From the NCBI RefSeq assembly GCF_050908995.1, contig NC_135133.1, positions 8,102,001-8,166,000 on the forward strand: 64,000 nucleotides of DNA, given 5' to 3'. The DNA comes from Andrena cerasifolii (Eukaryota > Arthropoda > Insecta > Hymenoptera > Andrenidae). The notes beneath the pieces were generated by a model. It searched no databases and was not told the DNA's origin. It saw nothing but the letters and a program-made list of their open reading frames with translations. A program made the translations under genes and the position numbers. Of this stretch, positions 12,401-25,146 are shown piece after piece (the stretch's first letter is position 1; the number at the start of each line of letters is the position of its first letter).

Positions 12401-14803
12401 CATCGTTAATAACTGTGACGTGCTAGGATTTTCCTAACGTAGTAGTCAGTATAGCTTACTCTTGAACGCAGAAGTGCTACCAGAAAAAGTCAACGTGGTC
12501 TACATACGACTTAGTACTTATAATTATACGATTAATTGGGTTTAGTGGTCCATATTTCGATTTAAAGTCGCGGCATATAAAAGGTGGCCTTTTTCTAACG
12601 CATCTGATTGGAGCATATAAATCAACAAGTAGCGTGGAACAATTAATTTCACTGTTAATGTTCTTAAATAGAAAGGACGTGTAATTGTTGGCGTGATATT
12701 GTTGATTAGGCTTCGGGATTGTTTTAAAATTTCGCTTGTTTGCTAGGCCTCGATAATATTCTATTTCGAACGACGCGGAATAGAATGAACAAGACAGGGG
12801 TTGCCTTACTGCGCGGCGATCGATGTCATTTACAAATTGCGCGAAGCTCGCCAAGGCATTGAAATCACCGTTCTGCCGCGTTATGTAAACGAGCCGTCTT
12901 CGTAACTCGGTAAATAGCCCCTCTCATCTGTGGATGAAATTTAATCGATCGAAATGTGGAGCCGATTCAAGTAGACATCCGAGAGTAATCGCGCGTGAAC
13001 TTGTGAGATTTATCGTGCATTATGAAGGGTTCCATTAATTCTGTTTCCTGGAGCATTTAGCGGCAAATTGCGGGACCATTGATACCGGCGTATCAAATTT
13101 CGAGATCCACTCACGCAGATCTATCCAATATCCTTCGCATTATACTTTGCATTAAGTTTCTTTATATGACACCCACGTCACATCTGCAATTTCCACGGAG
13201 TAACAATACCAGCGGCTTTATTGTATTATGCGCGACGATGAATGGACAAAGGTCAGGCTTGGCTGTTACAAAATTGTAAAGCGTCAGTTGCCACGTATTA
13301 TCCCGCGGAGACCTTAGTTCGCATTATCGGCGTCTGCATCGCCGCTATCGCGAGCCAAGATGCACTCCACGTGCATTAGAAGATATAGCTCGTTGGAAGC
13401 TCTCGTTAAGTACATTGCGCCAGTCAAAGCGTCGAAGGCAATCGTCGAACGACACGACGGCCTCGCGCCTCGCCGAAGGAAGACCAGCAGCGGGAAAAGA
13501 GGCAATCGGGGCAGGCAGCGTTGCGCTAGGCGGCCTTACGCAACGAAAACAGCCGCCGCGGGAAAAAGCAGCCGCGGCGCGTTATCGAGCGCGCGGCCGA
13601 CTGCGCGAGCCCACCGTCTTGGAGTCGTCCTCGTCCTCGCGATCCCTCGGAAACAACGCGTACCGGTTCCAGGAGTCTGATTGGAAGTACCAGACGCAGC
13701 CGGCGCGCAACCCTCATCCCTGGGCGATAAGGCAGCGCGATGTCTCTCGCGAAGGGCAAATAAAAGGAGGAGGGGCGCGGGAGGGCGGGGTGGCGGGGCC
13801 GTAATCGAAAGAGAAGAAAAGGGCAAGGGTAAAAAAAAAAAGGGAGCACAGAGACAGAGTTATCGCGTTCCGTCTGGGTCGCGTCGCGGCGCAGTCGATT
13901 TATAAGGGGATGGAAGGAGAAGGAAAATTAGCGAGAGGGAAGGACGAGAAGAAAGGGACGAAGAAAAGGAACAGAGGAGGAGAAGAAGAGGCAGAAGAAG
14001 AAGAAGAGGAACAAGCAGGAGCTGTCGGTGGAGGTGGAGGTTGCCCTGCACCGGTCGGTGCAACGTCTCGGCGTTGAACAGGAGGGCGAAACGAGAGGAT
14101 ACCGAGGGCAGGCGGAGGCGAAGGAGGAAAAGGATCGACGGGGCGAAGAAAGGGGAAGACACAGAGGACTCGTAGCACCGGCCCTGAGATATGATAGCCG
14201 GTTATCATACCCCCCCCCCCCCCTCCCCCTACTATCTCGTTCTGCTGCCTTCCCCGTCGCCTTTCCCCATCCTCGCTTGCGCCCCACCTTTCTCTCCCCG
14301 GGTATACGAATCCCTCCAACCTAGCGTCGTCTTTCGCCTCTCTCTCCGCCGACCCTCGTTCGGCCCCAACAACCTCCTGTCTAGACGGCGCGCACACACG
14401 CGCTCTACCGTCCCCGTCGCACACAGACGAGCCGCTCGCGCGCACCATCGCTGCCTCATGCGACTCTCCTTCTCCCTTTCTCGCTCTCCCGGTCTCCCCG
14501 TGTCCTTCTTTGTTTCTCGGTGTGTATTAAGCCGCGTCCGCACGCACAGACCAGACACGCTCGCCCAACGAGCGATAAGGGCCTTTTCAGACGAGACACT
14601 TTGGTGGCGGGCCACTACTATCCGCCACGCATTCGCGCGTCTCAACGTCTTTTTGTTCCCCGCTGGCCATTTCGCGGTGCCCCGTTCCCCCGGGTAAGAC
14701 GGGCGGTGGTTCTCCCGGGCGTTCCAGGCAAAAGTCACCGAGCAGGTGCTCTGCCCTGTTACCATTTTCCATAGTCGGACGGTTCCTTCGCCTATCGCCT
14801 ACG
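9421..14803. other. Non-coding stretch between piggyBac MITE and Transib element
   Basis: CpG-rich from 9.6 to 11.9 kb and from 13.3 to 14.7 kb, AT-rich between. Long frames on both strands reflect base composition. The 125-codon minus-strand frame at 12477-12854 has no recognisable family. Confidence 0.55.
13905..14235. repeat. Purine-rich (GAA/GGA)n stretch ending in a poly-C run
   Basis: From 13.9 to 14.17 kb the + strand is dominated by GAAGAAG/GAGGAG motifs, then switches at 14208 to a run of about 15 C with one interruption. The strand asymmetry makes long open frames appear on both strands; none looks like a protein. Confidence 0.85.
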
Positions 14804-16086
14804 CACAGTGGGGAAATCTCGCGATTTTGTGGCCAAAACCACGAAAATAAATTTTTCAATTCGACAAAATAAGTGCAAATGCCAATTGAAGAACTAATAC
14901 GAGCATCAAATGCCTTCGATTTTACTGTTACATGTTTTAATACAAAGCTCGTGTAGACTCGCAAATGTTTATGTTCATGTGAGGTTAGAACGATCGCAAA
15001 GAATTAATCTAGACTTTCGAGTTACTTCAAACATTTATATTGTATTATCCAAAGTTCCGAAAATAATTTGAAGGCATGGATTCAATTCCTGATGGTGCGT
15101 AAGATATCTTTTCGTCCTCAAAATAATTGTGTTTCGGTTTTTAATACGCGATTTATACAATTTTTAAAGTAGTGTTTTAGAAATAACCTTTTCTTATAAG
15201 AATCAATTTTCATTACATAAAATACTTATAAATCCCATAATATCATACAACGATTTTCATTCCTATTTTACGTTGAACTATTTTGATTCTATAAATGCAA
15301 TTATTAATTGCTAATAGTTGCTAACCTTGTAATTATTTATTATTATTTTTTTAAACACGATCCAGTGTGTCCTGTATAGGTAAACTTTTTATTCTTTTTT
15401 AAACGATTTAATTCAGCTTTAATCCTGTGTTTGATTGATTGTATTAATAGATTTCATGTTATTTACAAGTAATATCAAGTGGTTACGCAGTAGATGTTAA
15501 AAAATTTCCAAATATATGCTGTAGAAACGGGAAAATTATTTGTTGCATTATATCCTTGGTACATGATGCCTACTACTGTACACAAAATTTTAATTCATGG
15601 TCCTCGCATAATCGAAAATTCTGCCCTTCAAATTGGACAGCTTTCGGAGGAAGCTCAAGAAGCACGGAATAAGGATATTAAAAAGTACCGACAAAATTTT
15701 TCTCGAAAATGCTCAAGGAGAAAAACTATGGAGGATATTTTCAATTGGCTTCTATTATCGTCAAATCCACTAATTAATAATTTAAGAAAACTTCCCGATA
15801 AAAAATTAAAAGGCTTGTCACCAGAAGCGATAATTCTATGTCCTGCTGTAAATAAAAAAAAAATCTTTATCGTTCGTAATTTTTGTACGTGCTGTTTCTC
15901 GGATAATTTATTTCCTCATATATGAGAACGTAAAAGTGCCGAATTTTATATATTAAAAATAAGTTTTCAGGTTTTGACCACGAAAATGGATATAGTTCTT
16001 CAATTGACATTTGCATTAATTTTGTGAAACTGAAAAATTTCATTTTCGTGGTTTTGGCCATAAAATCGCAAAATTCCCCCACTGTG
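14804..16086 (+). mobile_element. Transib-type DNA transposon, internally deleted, with CACAGTG ends
   Basis: Both termini begin CACAGTGGGG and form imperfect inverted repeats of about 90 bases (14804 to about 14900, and about 15990 to 16086). The flanks are CTACG on the left (14799-14803) and CAACG on the right (16087-16091), a 5-bp duplication with one mismatch. Transib elements are known for 5-bp duplications and for ends that start with a CACWRTG-type heptamer related to V(D)J recombination signals. At both ends GCCAAAACC follows the heptamer after exactly 21 bases and matches the RSS nonamer ACAAAAACC at 7 of 9 positions. The interior keeps only the C-terminal part of a transposase, so the copy cannot move by itself. 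The terminal sequences and the protein fragment support the assignment independently. Confidence 0.86.
15494..15925 (+). pseudogene. C-terminal fragment of a RAG1/Transib-like transposase
   Basis: An uninterrupted 143-codon frame lies inside the Transib-type element. It carries YPWYMMPTTVHKILIHG (residues 20-36), SEEAQEARNKD (51-61) and RKLPDKK near residue 98. This order is that of the last part of Transib transposases, and it resembles the RAG1 core region ending in the catalytic Glu, where RAG1 has a GNESGNK motif. By that alignment, done by eye, the catalytic Glu is residue 56. The two catalytic Asp residues and the whole N-terminal two thirds are missing. A TAG directly precedes the ATG, so the ATG is only the first Met after a stop and not a real start. 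The last 25 or so residues look unrelated to the family. It is a relic of a decayed gene, open by chance or young age; no expression signal was seen. Confidence 0.8.
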
Positions 16087-16999
16087 CAACGCGTCGAATG
16101 AAAGGCGCCGAGAGAGGGTTGTTTTGATCGTCCCCCGCTAGGGAAATAGACCTAGCCCTGAGCGAAAGGGAAAGTTCCATAGCGGTGCTCCACGAAAATG
16201 TTTGAACTGGTTGGTCCTGAGAGGTCGCCCGCGCGCGCTCGTCTACCCGCGCGTAACGCGGCTACCAGCGCGAAATGGTCGGGGAAAAGTTTGCCCGGGA
16301 ATAGGAGAAGGGATCGCGAGTTTCGCGTCTGACGCAGGGGGAACGGCTACCTGGAAACTCGTGGCCGCTTCGTGGAAGCTCGAAAAGTTAATTACGTAAT
16401 TGTATTACGTCTTGGGGCTTGTACGGGTGCCTCTCCCTCTCTCCTCGCCAAGGTGTTCCCCAGGGAGGAGCTTCGGTCCCCGGGTATCGAAATACTTTTA
16501 CCGCGGAACCGGAATTTAATACAAGAGGCAGGGTCGTTAAGGTCCGCGGGAGGCGGCCGTCTAATGGAAAAGTTTCCGTCTCGGAGGTGAGAACAAAGCT
16601 GCCATCGATCTGGACACTGTCGCCGCGCACCGGTTGCAAGATATGTAAGAAACATGATCACTGCAAGGAAATGGGGGGCAAAGGAGTCGCGCCTGAGTGT
16701 GCCCGTGGAGTCGACTGCACTTGGGTTTCTATCAAGCAGCCGGAGCATTGTTGACGCGGATCTCAGCTAAACTTTTCGCGACTAATCTGTGGCGAAACCG
16801 TCGATACCTTACACACATACGTATTAATCGTTTATCAGCACTTCGGGGGGTGCATCCGAAGCCAAAAGCGTCAGAGGATGCCGCAACAGTAGCCTTTGTT
16901 CTCGTTGCAAAGTATTAAAGGCTGACCTCTAGATGGACCACCTCAGCTATCGACGCGCGATTAACAGCCCCCCTCGACATACGCTGCCGCGACATAATT

Positions 17000-19900
17000 A
17001 CCCGCACGCGTTACGATTCGTGCCCGCTCCCGCCCGAGGCAGCTCGCGCGACCGCCGAGCGCCTGCACGGTCCGCCGCTCGTCAAAACACGGATCACAGT
17101 CAGTCAAAACGACATTAGAGGCAGACGACGGTTCGTCGTGGCACGACCTTGGCCGAGGTAAGGTCAGCCGTCGAAGTTCCTTAAGGCGCGCCTATACCGA
17201 CGTCGCCAGCGAGCGAGCGAGCCTGCGCTCGCGGAGGGACTCCTCGCGGCCGCTGTCTCTCTCTCTCTATCTCTGTCTGACCTCGGCCAACCTTTCCTCC
17301 TCTCCTTATCGCTCTCCGTCTATCTGTCTATCCGTATCTCCACCTCCTCCGGGTCGCCTCGCTCTCTTCGCCGTTCGGTACGCTTCCTCGCGGTCTCTCG
17401 GCAGCGCGGGTGTGAGAATTCGTCTGTGAGACTTCTCGGTGTGAGGCGACGGTGTAGTGGGGGCCAGGAGCGTCTGGTAGTGCCCCGTGGAGGGAAGTTG
17501 GGCGCGCGTGGGGCCGTTGTCGTCTCTGCACCGCTCCGCACGCCTTCGTGCTCGAACGTGATCGAGAACAGCCTCGACCGGGCTCTCCTCCAGGAAGAGA
17601 GGAGCGTCCTTTGCGACGACCGAGGTCGGCTCCAACTGCGCCCATTCCCTGGCTGAAAGAAATATAGCGAGGACGCAGGAACGAGCAGGGGGTGGAGGTG
17701 GAGGTCTAGTGTTGAAATTTCTTATATGTATTTCAGTGGGATCGGTTAGGCTACATTGAATTAAATCAAGTTTATCCCTTAAGGTCTCACCTTGCCATTC
17801 GCGGAGATCGTTAAGGGTGATAACGTCGGGGAATATTTAGGGAATCGCTGAAATCGGCGGCATAAAAGGTGGACGATTGACGCCGACTTCAAACGACGTG
17901 GAATGTTTCGGGCGTAATTGAAAGCATTTGCCTGCAGCTGGTAGGAATCGGTGCATCACGCGAAACGCCTGAAAACCGAGCGTCGCACGATCAGGCCCGA
18001 GCTTAATTGGCAGCCAGCGATTATCCGATTGCGAGACGGAGCCCGGTTGAACGATTCGACGAGCAGCCAGCAGCAGCTTCTTTTGTTGCTGCCATCCCTC
18101 GCGTGCTTAATTGAAAACTATTCTCTAAACGATGTCGGGGCTCGCGCGCTCCCATCGGACCGAGACCATATCGAGCGTCGAACGAGCGGTATCGATCCGC
18201 GAGCGCGACCTGACGGTCGATGCCGCCGGTGCGGTTGAAGTATCAACCTGTTATAATTTCAAGGGTAATTTCACCCTCTACAGGGTAGAGTGGTGCACTC
18301 GAATTAATGGAACCGGCTGGAGAGAGCACCGTGGACGGGAATAATTCGTGCGAGCGAACGCGCGTAACGCACGCGCGCGCACGGTAGAGATATTGTGCCG
18401 GGCTCCTTCCTACTTTCGGAGATTTCGACACCAGAAATTCCGGGGGGTTTTACCTTCCACGCTGCCGGGCGAAAGGTAATTACTTTCCACGCGCGCGTGC
18501 GCTCGCTCGCGTTACCGTGACCGCGTGCGTTTCATCGTCGGTGAAAATTTTATGACCCTCGGGGTAACTCTCGTTGGGGAACCTAATAGGAGGAAAAGGG
18601 GAGTAACTCGCGACGGAAGAATAAACGTTCCCCGATTTTCGACCTCTTCTGTCCCCCCTCGATCTCCCCCTCTGTCTACAATCTGATACTTAACGTGTTC
18701 ACAGCCCCCTGACCCGTATACGGGTCGGGACGGTTTTCAGTCGCACATTCCCTCGCCCGTACGCAACTTAAGGGCGAGGATGCAGATCACGAGATTGCCG
18801 TATGCAGTGCGCGCTGCATTTCATTAGCTCTCAATTTATAAAACAGCCCTGGTAATTCGGGGGCATACAGTCTTCGAACAAATTTATTATTATCTAGTTC
18901 TATCTTGTCCTCATCTAGAGATGTCATAGGATCCAACGTACCGTTTAGAATGCCGAGGAGCCACGGTATCCAGGATATTTACCGTACCATCCTTCTCCCG
19001 AGGATTCGCCGCTGTCGACGTGTTCTAATTAAGTCCGTGCGTTCGCGCTCGCGATTAATCGGCGGCTTCCTGGCCCCCGGTACGAAACTTCGCGGTGTCA
19101 CCGTGTCGAGTCCTTGTCGGCCGCTGTCCCCCTCCCACTCGGAATAATAACAGCGCGCCGTCCTGTCGCGGGGATATCATCGCCACACGACACACCGCCG
19201 CGCGGATGATTTTTGCGTCGCGCTACGACATATACCGGCTTAACCGGCTGCTGGTTCTTCTGTGTGTACGTGCGTGCGCCCGGCAGGCGTGTGTGCGCGT
19301 CGATACCGCCGTGCCACGCAGGACACCCGCTGCACGCCACATGCACACAGACAGCCCCCTCCCGTCGGCAGCCGGCGTGTGTGCGTGTGCACCGGCGTCT
19401 GCCAGTGCATCGGACAGAGATAGAGAGCGATAGATCGGGAGTCCCTGCTTGTCGGGCGGCGAAAGGGTGTCGCGAGGGGCAGGCAGGGGGGGGGCAGGGT
19501 AAATGCGACCGCTGCTGCGCCGACGGCGGATGGTGGGGGGACCGGTGGAAAGCGTCTGGCCGCCGACGAGAGCGAGGGAGAGGGAGAGCGAGGGCCTAGC
19601 GAGCGAGCGAGAGGGGGAAGCGACGGTGCTGCGGCCTGACAGCCACCGGACGAATTCAGTCTGCCGCTGGACTTGGAACGCGTTGGATGTCTCGAGTACG
19701 CTCGTCCGCGGTTCTCTATCGCGGAGCAGGTTCCGCTTTCTAGTTCGTCGCGTTCGGTGCGGTGCGAACAGAGAACTCACGAGGAGGTATCGACCCCGTC
19801 GTTCAGCGACGGGGAAAAAAAGAACTAGTTTCCGACCACGGTGCGCGATTTTCCTTTCGTTGGACAGTGCCGGTGGGGCACGCGTAAGTGCATTCCGTTT

Positions 19901-20936
19901 CGACGCGAGGTTGTGTCATCGAAGGCAGCCTGCCACTTTCAAAACAACGCCGCTGACATTTCCACTCCAGCCAGCGCGGCGAGAAGTCGGTCGAACGGCA
20001 GAGTCTCTCCGCGTGTCTCGTCGAGCGATTTGCGACAGAAGCAGGCCGACTGGAACCGAGTCGGAAGCAGGAGCTTCCTCGACGAACGACCGGGCGTTCC
20101 AGCGAATGGTAGTCCCCGAGAGAGAGAGGAACGCAGGATCGTGGAGGAAGCGAGTCGGAGTGGAAACGACTGTGCCAGTCGAAAGTCAAGGTCGGGCCTG
20201 TCAAAAGACGACGCGCGTGCCCGGCGCGTTGTCGAGAGCGCCCCGTCTGCCAGCAACGAAACGTCTCGCCGCCGAAGGTAGTCGCGGGACGCGTGCTCCT
20301 GCTGGAAGCCTCCCAAGTGAACGCTCCTCGACTCTTTCTTCGTGCGACCGTAGTGTACCGTACGAGTGCTCTGCAAACATCAGCGGCACGGCAGCAGCCG
20401 GAGGGAGAAGATAGAATCTGTGCAGCCGTTGAATCTCTCGTTGAACCTCTCGTTCGACAACCGCGAAGCCTGCGTTCGAGTGGGATTGGGAGCAGTGGAT
20501 CGAATTAAGCAGAAACGAGGCCGCCGTTTCCTTTTAACCGGCTGGATCAATGGTGAACGCGGGTGACCGATCCCGCGCCCCTGCCATGACACTTTGACAG
20601 CCCCGTGCTTCGCGCTGGATCCGAGTGCAGGACTTTCGATTAATCGAGGAAGGAAAAGTGATAATCAGTAACAGGAGGAATTCGGGGCTAGAGGAGGCTT
20701 CGAAGAAGCAGCAGCCGGAGGGGTCGAGAGTCGGGAGTGTTTATGCCAGCTTGACAGCTGACGGTCAGTGGTTTGCGGCACGGCGACAACCTGGCGGCGC
20801 GGTTCAAATGAAGCTGAGGCGTCGCTGCATGCAGACGCTCGGCGTCTCCGTGAAACAGTTGAGGAGAAAGCTGCTTGAGCTGGGCGCGCGAATCCTTCAC
20901 GTTCAGGGTTCGAAACCACGCGACATGGCCCTAGTG
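17000..20936 (+). other. CpG-rich block, possible promoter/5'UTR region
   Basis: The whole block is GC- and CpG-rich with polypyrimidine runs (17.25-17.35 kb) and many CACACG/GTGTGT motifs (19.2-19.4 kb). It ends at GCCCTAGTG|GTATGT, a donor-like site at 20936/20937. An ATG at 20925 reads four codons in phase 0 up to it, as does a longer frame from 20625. Sequence becomes AT-rich directly afterwards. This would suit a long 5'UTR exon, and phase 0 would suit the PMEPA1-like gene 28 kb downstream, but no protein similarity supports it. Confidence 0.25.
18690..18726 (+). mobile_element. Possible piggyBac-like end (TTAA plus palindrome)
   Basis: TTAACGTGTTCACAG precedes the perfect 16-bp palindrome GACCCGTATACGGGTC, which starts 17 bases inside the TTAA. 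This is the same layout as the recognised piggyBac-type ends. The partner end is not identified, and the CCC after TTAA is absent, so the call is tentative. Confidence 0.35.
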
Positions 20937-23900
20937 GTATGTTGACAATTTCTTAGCCTCTTATCGCTATCTCTTCATTCAACATTTCGGTATCTCTCGT
21001 TTCTATAGCAACTTTATACACGGGGTGCGAAAGGTTACGATCGCGTATTTGAAAAGGGAATCTATGCAACCTAAATCGGTGTAGATTTCTTTAAAGTCTT
21101 CGAACCAGATTTAAGTTCAAGGCTGAAATTAATCAAAGTCTTAGTTGAGATGCATAAATTCATTGCGGAAAACTGTGATCATTTCCTCTTTACACTCCGC
21201 GTATGCGTTTTACGATGTAGGCCCGTTAAAGTTGATGCTCGTGAAACGAAGCGTTCTTTAAATTTAAACTTCGCGATTGTATCGCATTAGAATAGGCGTC
21301 TTCTACAATTGTGTGCATTAGAATTTGAAAAATGCGTTCCGTTCACTTGCATATTTCCAATAATTGACTATCGCAAGTAGGAAAGCTCGAAGGAAAATGC
21401 ATTTGTATTTTCAACAAGTATCACCTACTTTCGCGGCACGTATATTCATATATTCTGAAAACTTATCCTCTATACTATATATTTAAGCTGCATACCGAAT
21501 ACTCATTCACGATAACAGTGTTGACTTGGACGTTTATCCGCACGAAACACGTGCAGATCTATTAACACCCTCCGTCGAATAATCAAGCCGTCAATATTGT
21601 CGTTGATTAACCAAAACTTCACGGCGGACGTCAGTCGCCGCGCGTGCGCGCGTGCATCCTTGGGAAATGGGGCAAACTTGATATTTAGCCAGAAGTCGAT
21701 TTTTAATCGCTTTAATCGCACGGCCCACGTGTTATCTCGCATCTATTCGCCTCCTCTGTGTTCCTGTCGCGCTTATCTAAAGTATGTTGTCTACCATCCG
21801 CGCGTAATCAAACCCCATCCAATCCGTGGCAACAATAACTCGATAAGATACATTTGTCATTGATCTATTAATAATTTCTCGAAAGATGCGCACTGGCTTT
21901 CTGAAATATTCATCTCTTCTAACGTTCATCGGCCAGGCAATTCCCACAATTCCCAACTGTTTCGCAACGAGTCTTCTGTCTCGCCCGTCGTTTGAATCGA
22001 GGCTTCCTCGAACTCGCGTGGCTTTGATGCTTCAGAGAAGCGCGAGCTGATCGTTGTTCCTCTATCAGCCGTCGATGATTAATCGTCGGTTTATTAATTC
22101 TTCGGTAATATCACAAATTACTGAATTCTCGAGGGAGGGTTTTGCTTCTCCTTTTGCGAACAACGTATCGAACTTATTTGCTGCGGCATGAACCGGTGGA
22201 CGATGCTTCTCCCAAGTAAGCGCGTTGAAAATATATCAAGAAATTTCGATTACTCCCCTTAGTGTTTCACTTTACCAAACTCATCTGAATGATAGGCATT
22301 TGAATTTCATGGTTTGTTTTTTCAAATCTTTTCAACCTTTTCAGTGTAGGGGTTGTAATTGTTCAGTAAACTTGACAATTTTTAAAAATTCTTCGTAATT
22401 AAATTTCTATGGATCTGTCCAGCTAAAAGTTGCAATTTCGTTGTCCTATTTTTTATATTTAACGAATTATAAAAAAATCAGCAAACGAATTCAAAATTCG
22501 GGCTGGTCCAATCGACAGAGATTTTGTGAATCTCTTTTAACGATATTTAAAATTTGCTTGTAATTTAAGTCTGTTCAATATCTCTACCTGACACTATATC
22601 CTGAATAATTAAATTCACCTTAATTATTTCTCTATACTAACACGCAATATCATAATATTTTGTCTCTGTTTCCCATCGACACCATAAATTTCTCCACAAA
22701 CATATATCTCCCGAAAAACCCCCACAAACAAATCCCACTCCACCTCCCACTCCCACTAGTCCTCCGTAACCCCCCAACCCTCAATATCCCAGACCGCGCA
22801 TCCTGCTCCGACAAGCCCGTAATGTCCTCTGTGCAGCAATGAGTCTCCTCGCCGCTCTCCCCCAAACAATGCCTCCTTGCAGCCTCACCTCCCCTGAAAA
22901 AGACAACAAACCCACCCCCCGGCTGCCTCGACCCGGCCCTCCCCCTAATTCCGCCGCAGACCTCGCAATCGTGGCCAGAAATCGCGGCGTCGTCGGTCGC
23001 GTAATCAAGAATTCCGCCCTCGCCGCGGCCGGGACGCTCGGGGAGCGCGAAAGTCGACGAGAGAGGAGAGATACCTACGCCGGGGGCCTCGGCAGAAGAA
23101 AAATAGGAAAAACGAGCGTGCAGGCGCGGACGCGGCGAGCCGTGAGGGCGAATCGAGACGGTGCAATCGATAGGAGCGAGACAGAGGGAGGCCGTTACAC
23201 CGTCTGCCTCGTGTTTCTTCCGTCTGGCCCAGAATGCGAGTCGGGCTTTCACTGCAGTTTTCTCGTCTGGGTCGACAGTCCATCTCCCTCGCTCCCATTA
23301 CCGTCATTCCCGTCCTCCTCTCTCTCTCTCTCTCTCTGTCTCCTTCTCTCCCTCTCTCTCTCTCTCTCTCGCTCTCTGTCTCTCTTTCTCGTTCTAGCTC
23401 GCTCGTTCGCCCGCCGGTTCGCTCCCTCGCCTCTTTTCTGTCGGTCGATACCTTCCCGTCGCACTTTTAAATGTCATCAGCCCGATCGTGAGGTCGGCCT
23501 CGACGTCTCCTTATACAGGGTGTGCCCGAAATGTTTGGCCTCGCTTCGATGCCGTGTCCCATTAAATTATGGGTAATTGCCTCTATTTCGGGACGTTGCA
23601 CCTCGATTCACGTCCGCCGAGGTGGGCTCAGGTAGCCTTGCTTCGAGCCACGATGCGCGTGTGTCATTGAATAGGAGCGAACGATTTCGTCGGGGTGGTT
23701 GGTCTCTATTTCGGGGACGGCGAGCGCCGGGAGCGCATTGTAGATTTGACGGATGCTCGGCGGTGGCCGCCGCCGAGGATTTTCGGCGGAGCCCGGTGGA
23801 AACGCTGCAACGTGATTTGATTGTTGCCGATTTCGCTTTTAATGAATATTACAGCGGGCGATTATCGATTAGCTACCCTCGCGGCGTGCAACGCGTTAAT

Positions 23901-25146
23901 GGCTCGCCCGCGATCGTGAATGAGACGTTCGAGAAAATCGGCGCCGGCAAGTGAACGATTGCGCAAGCATCATGCCGCTTAGAATATTCCTGCCGATATG
24001 GAAATCCTTGCGAGTATCGTAATTGGCTGGTGACGCACTTGCTGCGCGACAGAAGAATCAAGCCACTTTATTCGAGTGAAATTCAAATTTAGAACTTCCA
24101 CCTACGTGCAACCTCGCCGGCAATTGTTATGCCGCAGTTTTTCGTCATTTTCCTCAGGTTTCCCGAGTTCCGAATACGTTTGCTGTCGAGCTTGCTTCGC
24201 TAGCCACCCTCCTAATGCCATCCCACTTTCCTCCGCTGTGTTCATCGATTTTCCAGGTATCCGTGCGCGCTTTTCAGTTCAGCTTACCACTAGGCCCTTC
24301 CCCTCGCACTTTTCTGTCCCCCTTCTTTCTCGTGCACGGATTTACGTGCAGGTTTTTTTTCCCCCGGCGGAGGAAAATGCAGGCATTCAGGAGCATTCTG
24401 CTGAAACCCAGAGGTTGTCTCTAATGCAGGCTAGCCTGCCGACCCATTGTGCCTCGGATATTTTTCTTCGCGATCTTCGATGTTTCCAGGTACCCCCCGA
24501 TTGTGCGAGACCGCGTGATTGATCCTTCCCTGGAAAAACATTCTCAGCCTTGCCGGCGAAGATCTCGTGCTTAAGTGCGTTGAATACTGCAACCCCTAAA
24601 ATGGGTGGCTGTTACTTTTAGACTTAGTGAATCGATATAAAATATTGATTGTGCTATTAAATGATGAATTTAAACGGCTATAAGCGGTTTAGTTCGGTTT
24701 CTCATTTTCCCGCACGCCGTGCATTCAAATTTCTATTTACCACCTGCGGTTGATTTCTTTTTGCAAGTTCGCTACTTGCTCCAAGCATTTCTGCCGTGGT
24801 ATTAGCCCCTCGAGAAGAGAAATAAGTAAAAATAACTCCCCGCGTCACGTCTCTGTCCACTTCGTGAATTATTACAAGAACGATCTGTCAATAATCGTAG
24901 CTTACGGTTAGATCAGCCGTATCACCTGCAATTCTTCTTCCCCGTTCCCCGTCACTGCTCCAAATAATTACAATCTGCTTACGACTTAAGCAGTTTTGCA
25001 ACAGTCCGCCGGAGTCGCATCCAATTTCCTGCATTCCACAAACACTGCAGTAGCTCGATCTTCCCTAAAACCAAGTGCACGAAGCTTTTTATCCACGCCA
25101 CGCGATTTAAGCATTGAAAGAAGGATAGTTACAGCATCGCTGTCGG
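20937..25146. other. Non-coding stretch, no supported gene
   Basis: AT-rich from 20.94 to 22.65 kb, then C-rich on the + strand (22.66-23.0 kb) and CpG-rich to about 24.5 kb, including the (CT)n tract. No exon recognised. Confidence 0.55.
23312..23400. repeat. (CT)n tract
   Basis: About 85 bases of CTCTCT repeats with occasional G interruptions, within CpG-rich non-coding DNA. Confidence 0.95.

Noticed and set aside
12477..12854. 125-codon minus-strand frame in AT-rich DNA
   Set aside because: No recognisable family, no splice or neighbour support; a chance frame cannot be excluded.
13900..14448. Long minus-strand frames (up to 182 codons) rich in Ser/Pro/Leu
   Set aside because: They arise from the purine-rich tract on the + strand; composition-driven.
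16419..16754. Cys-containing + strand frame (CKICKKHDHC)
   Set aside because: Cysteine spacing fits no zinc-finger or secreted-peptide pattern I know; CpG-rich DNA with other frames open as well.
19503..20414. 303-codon + strand open frame
   Set aside because: CpG-rich DNA poor in stop codons, Arg/Ser-rich composition, long frames also open on the other strand, and no recognisable domain.
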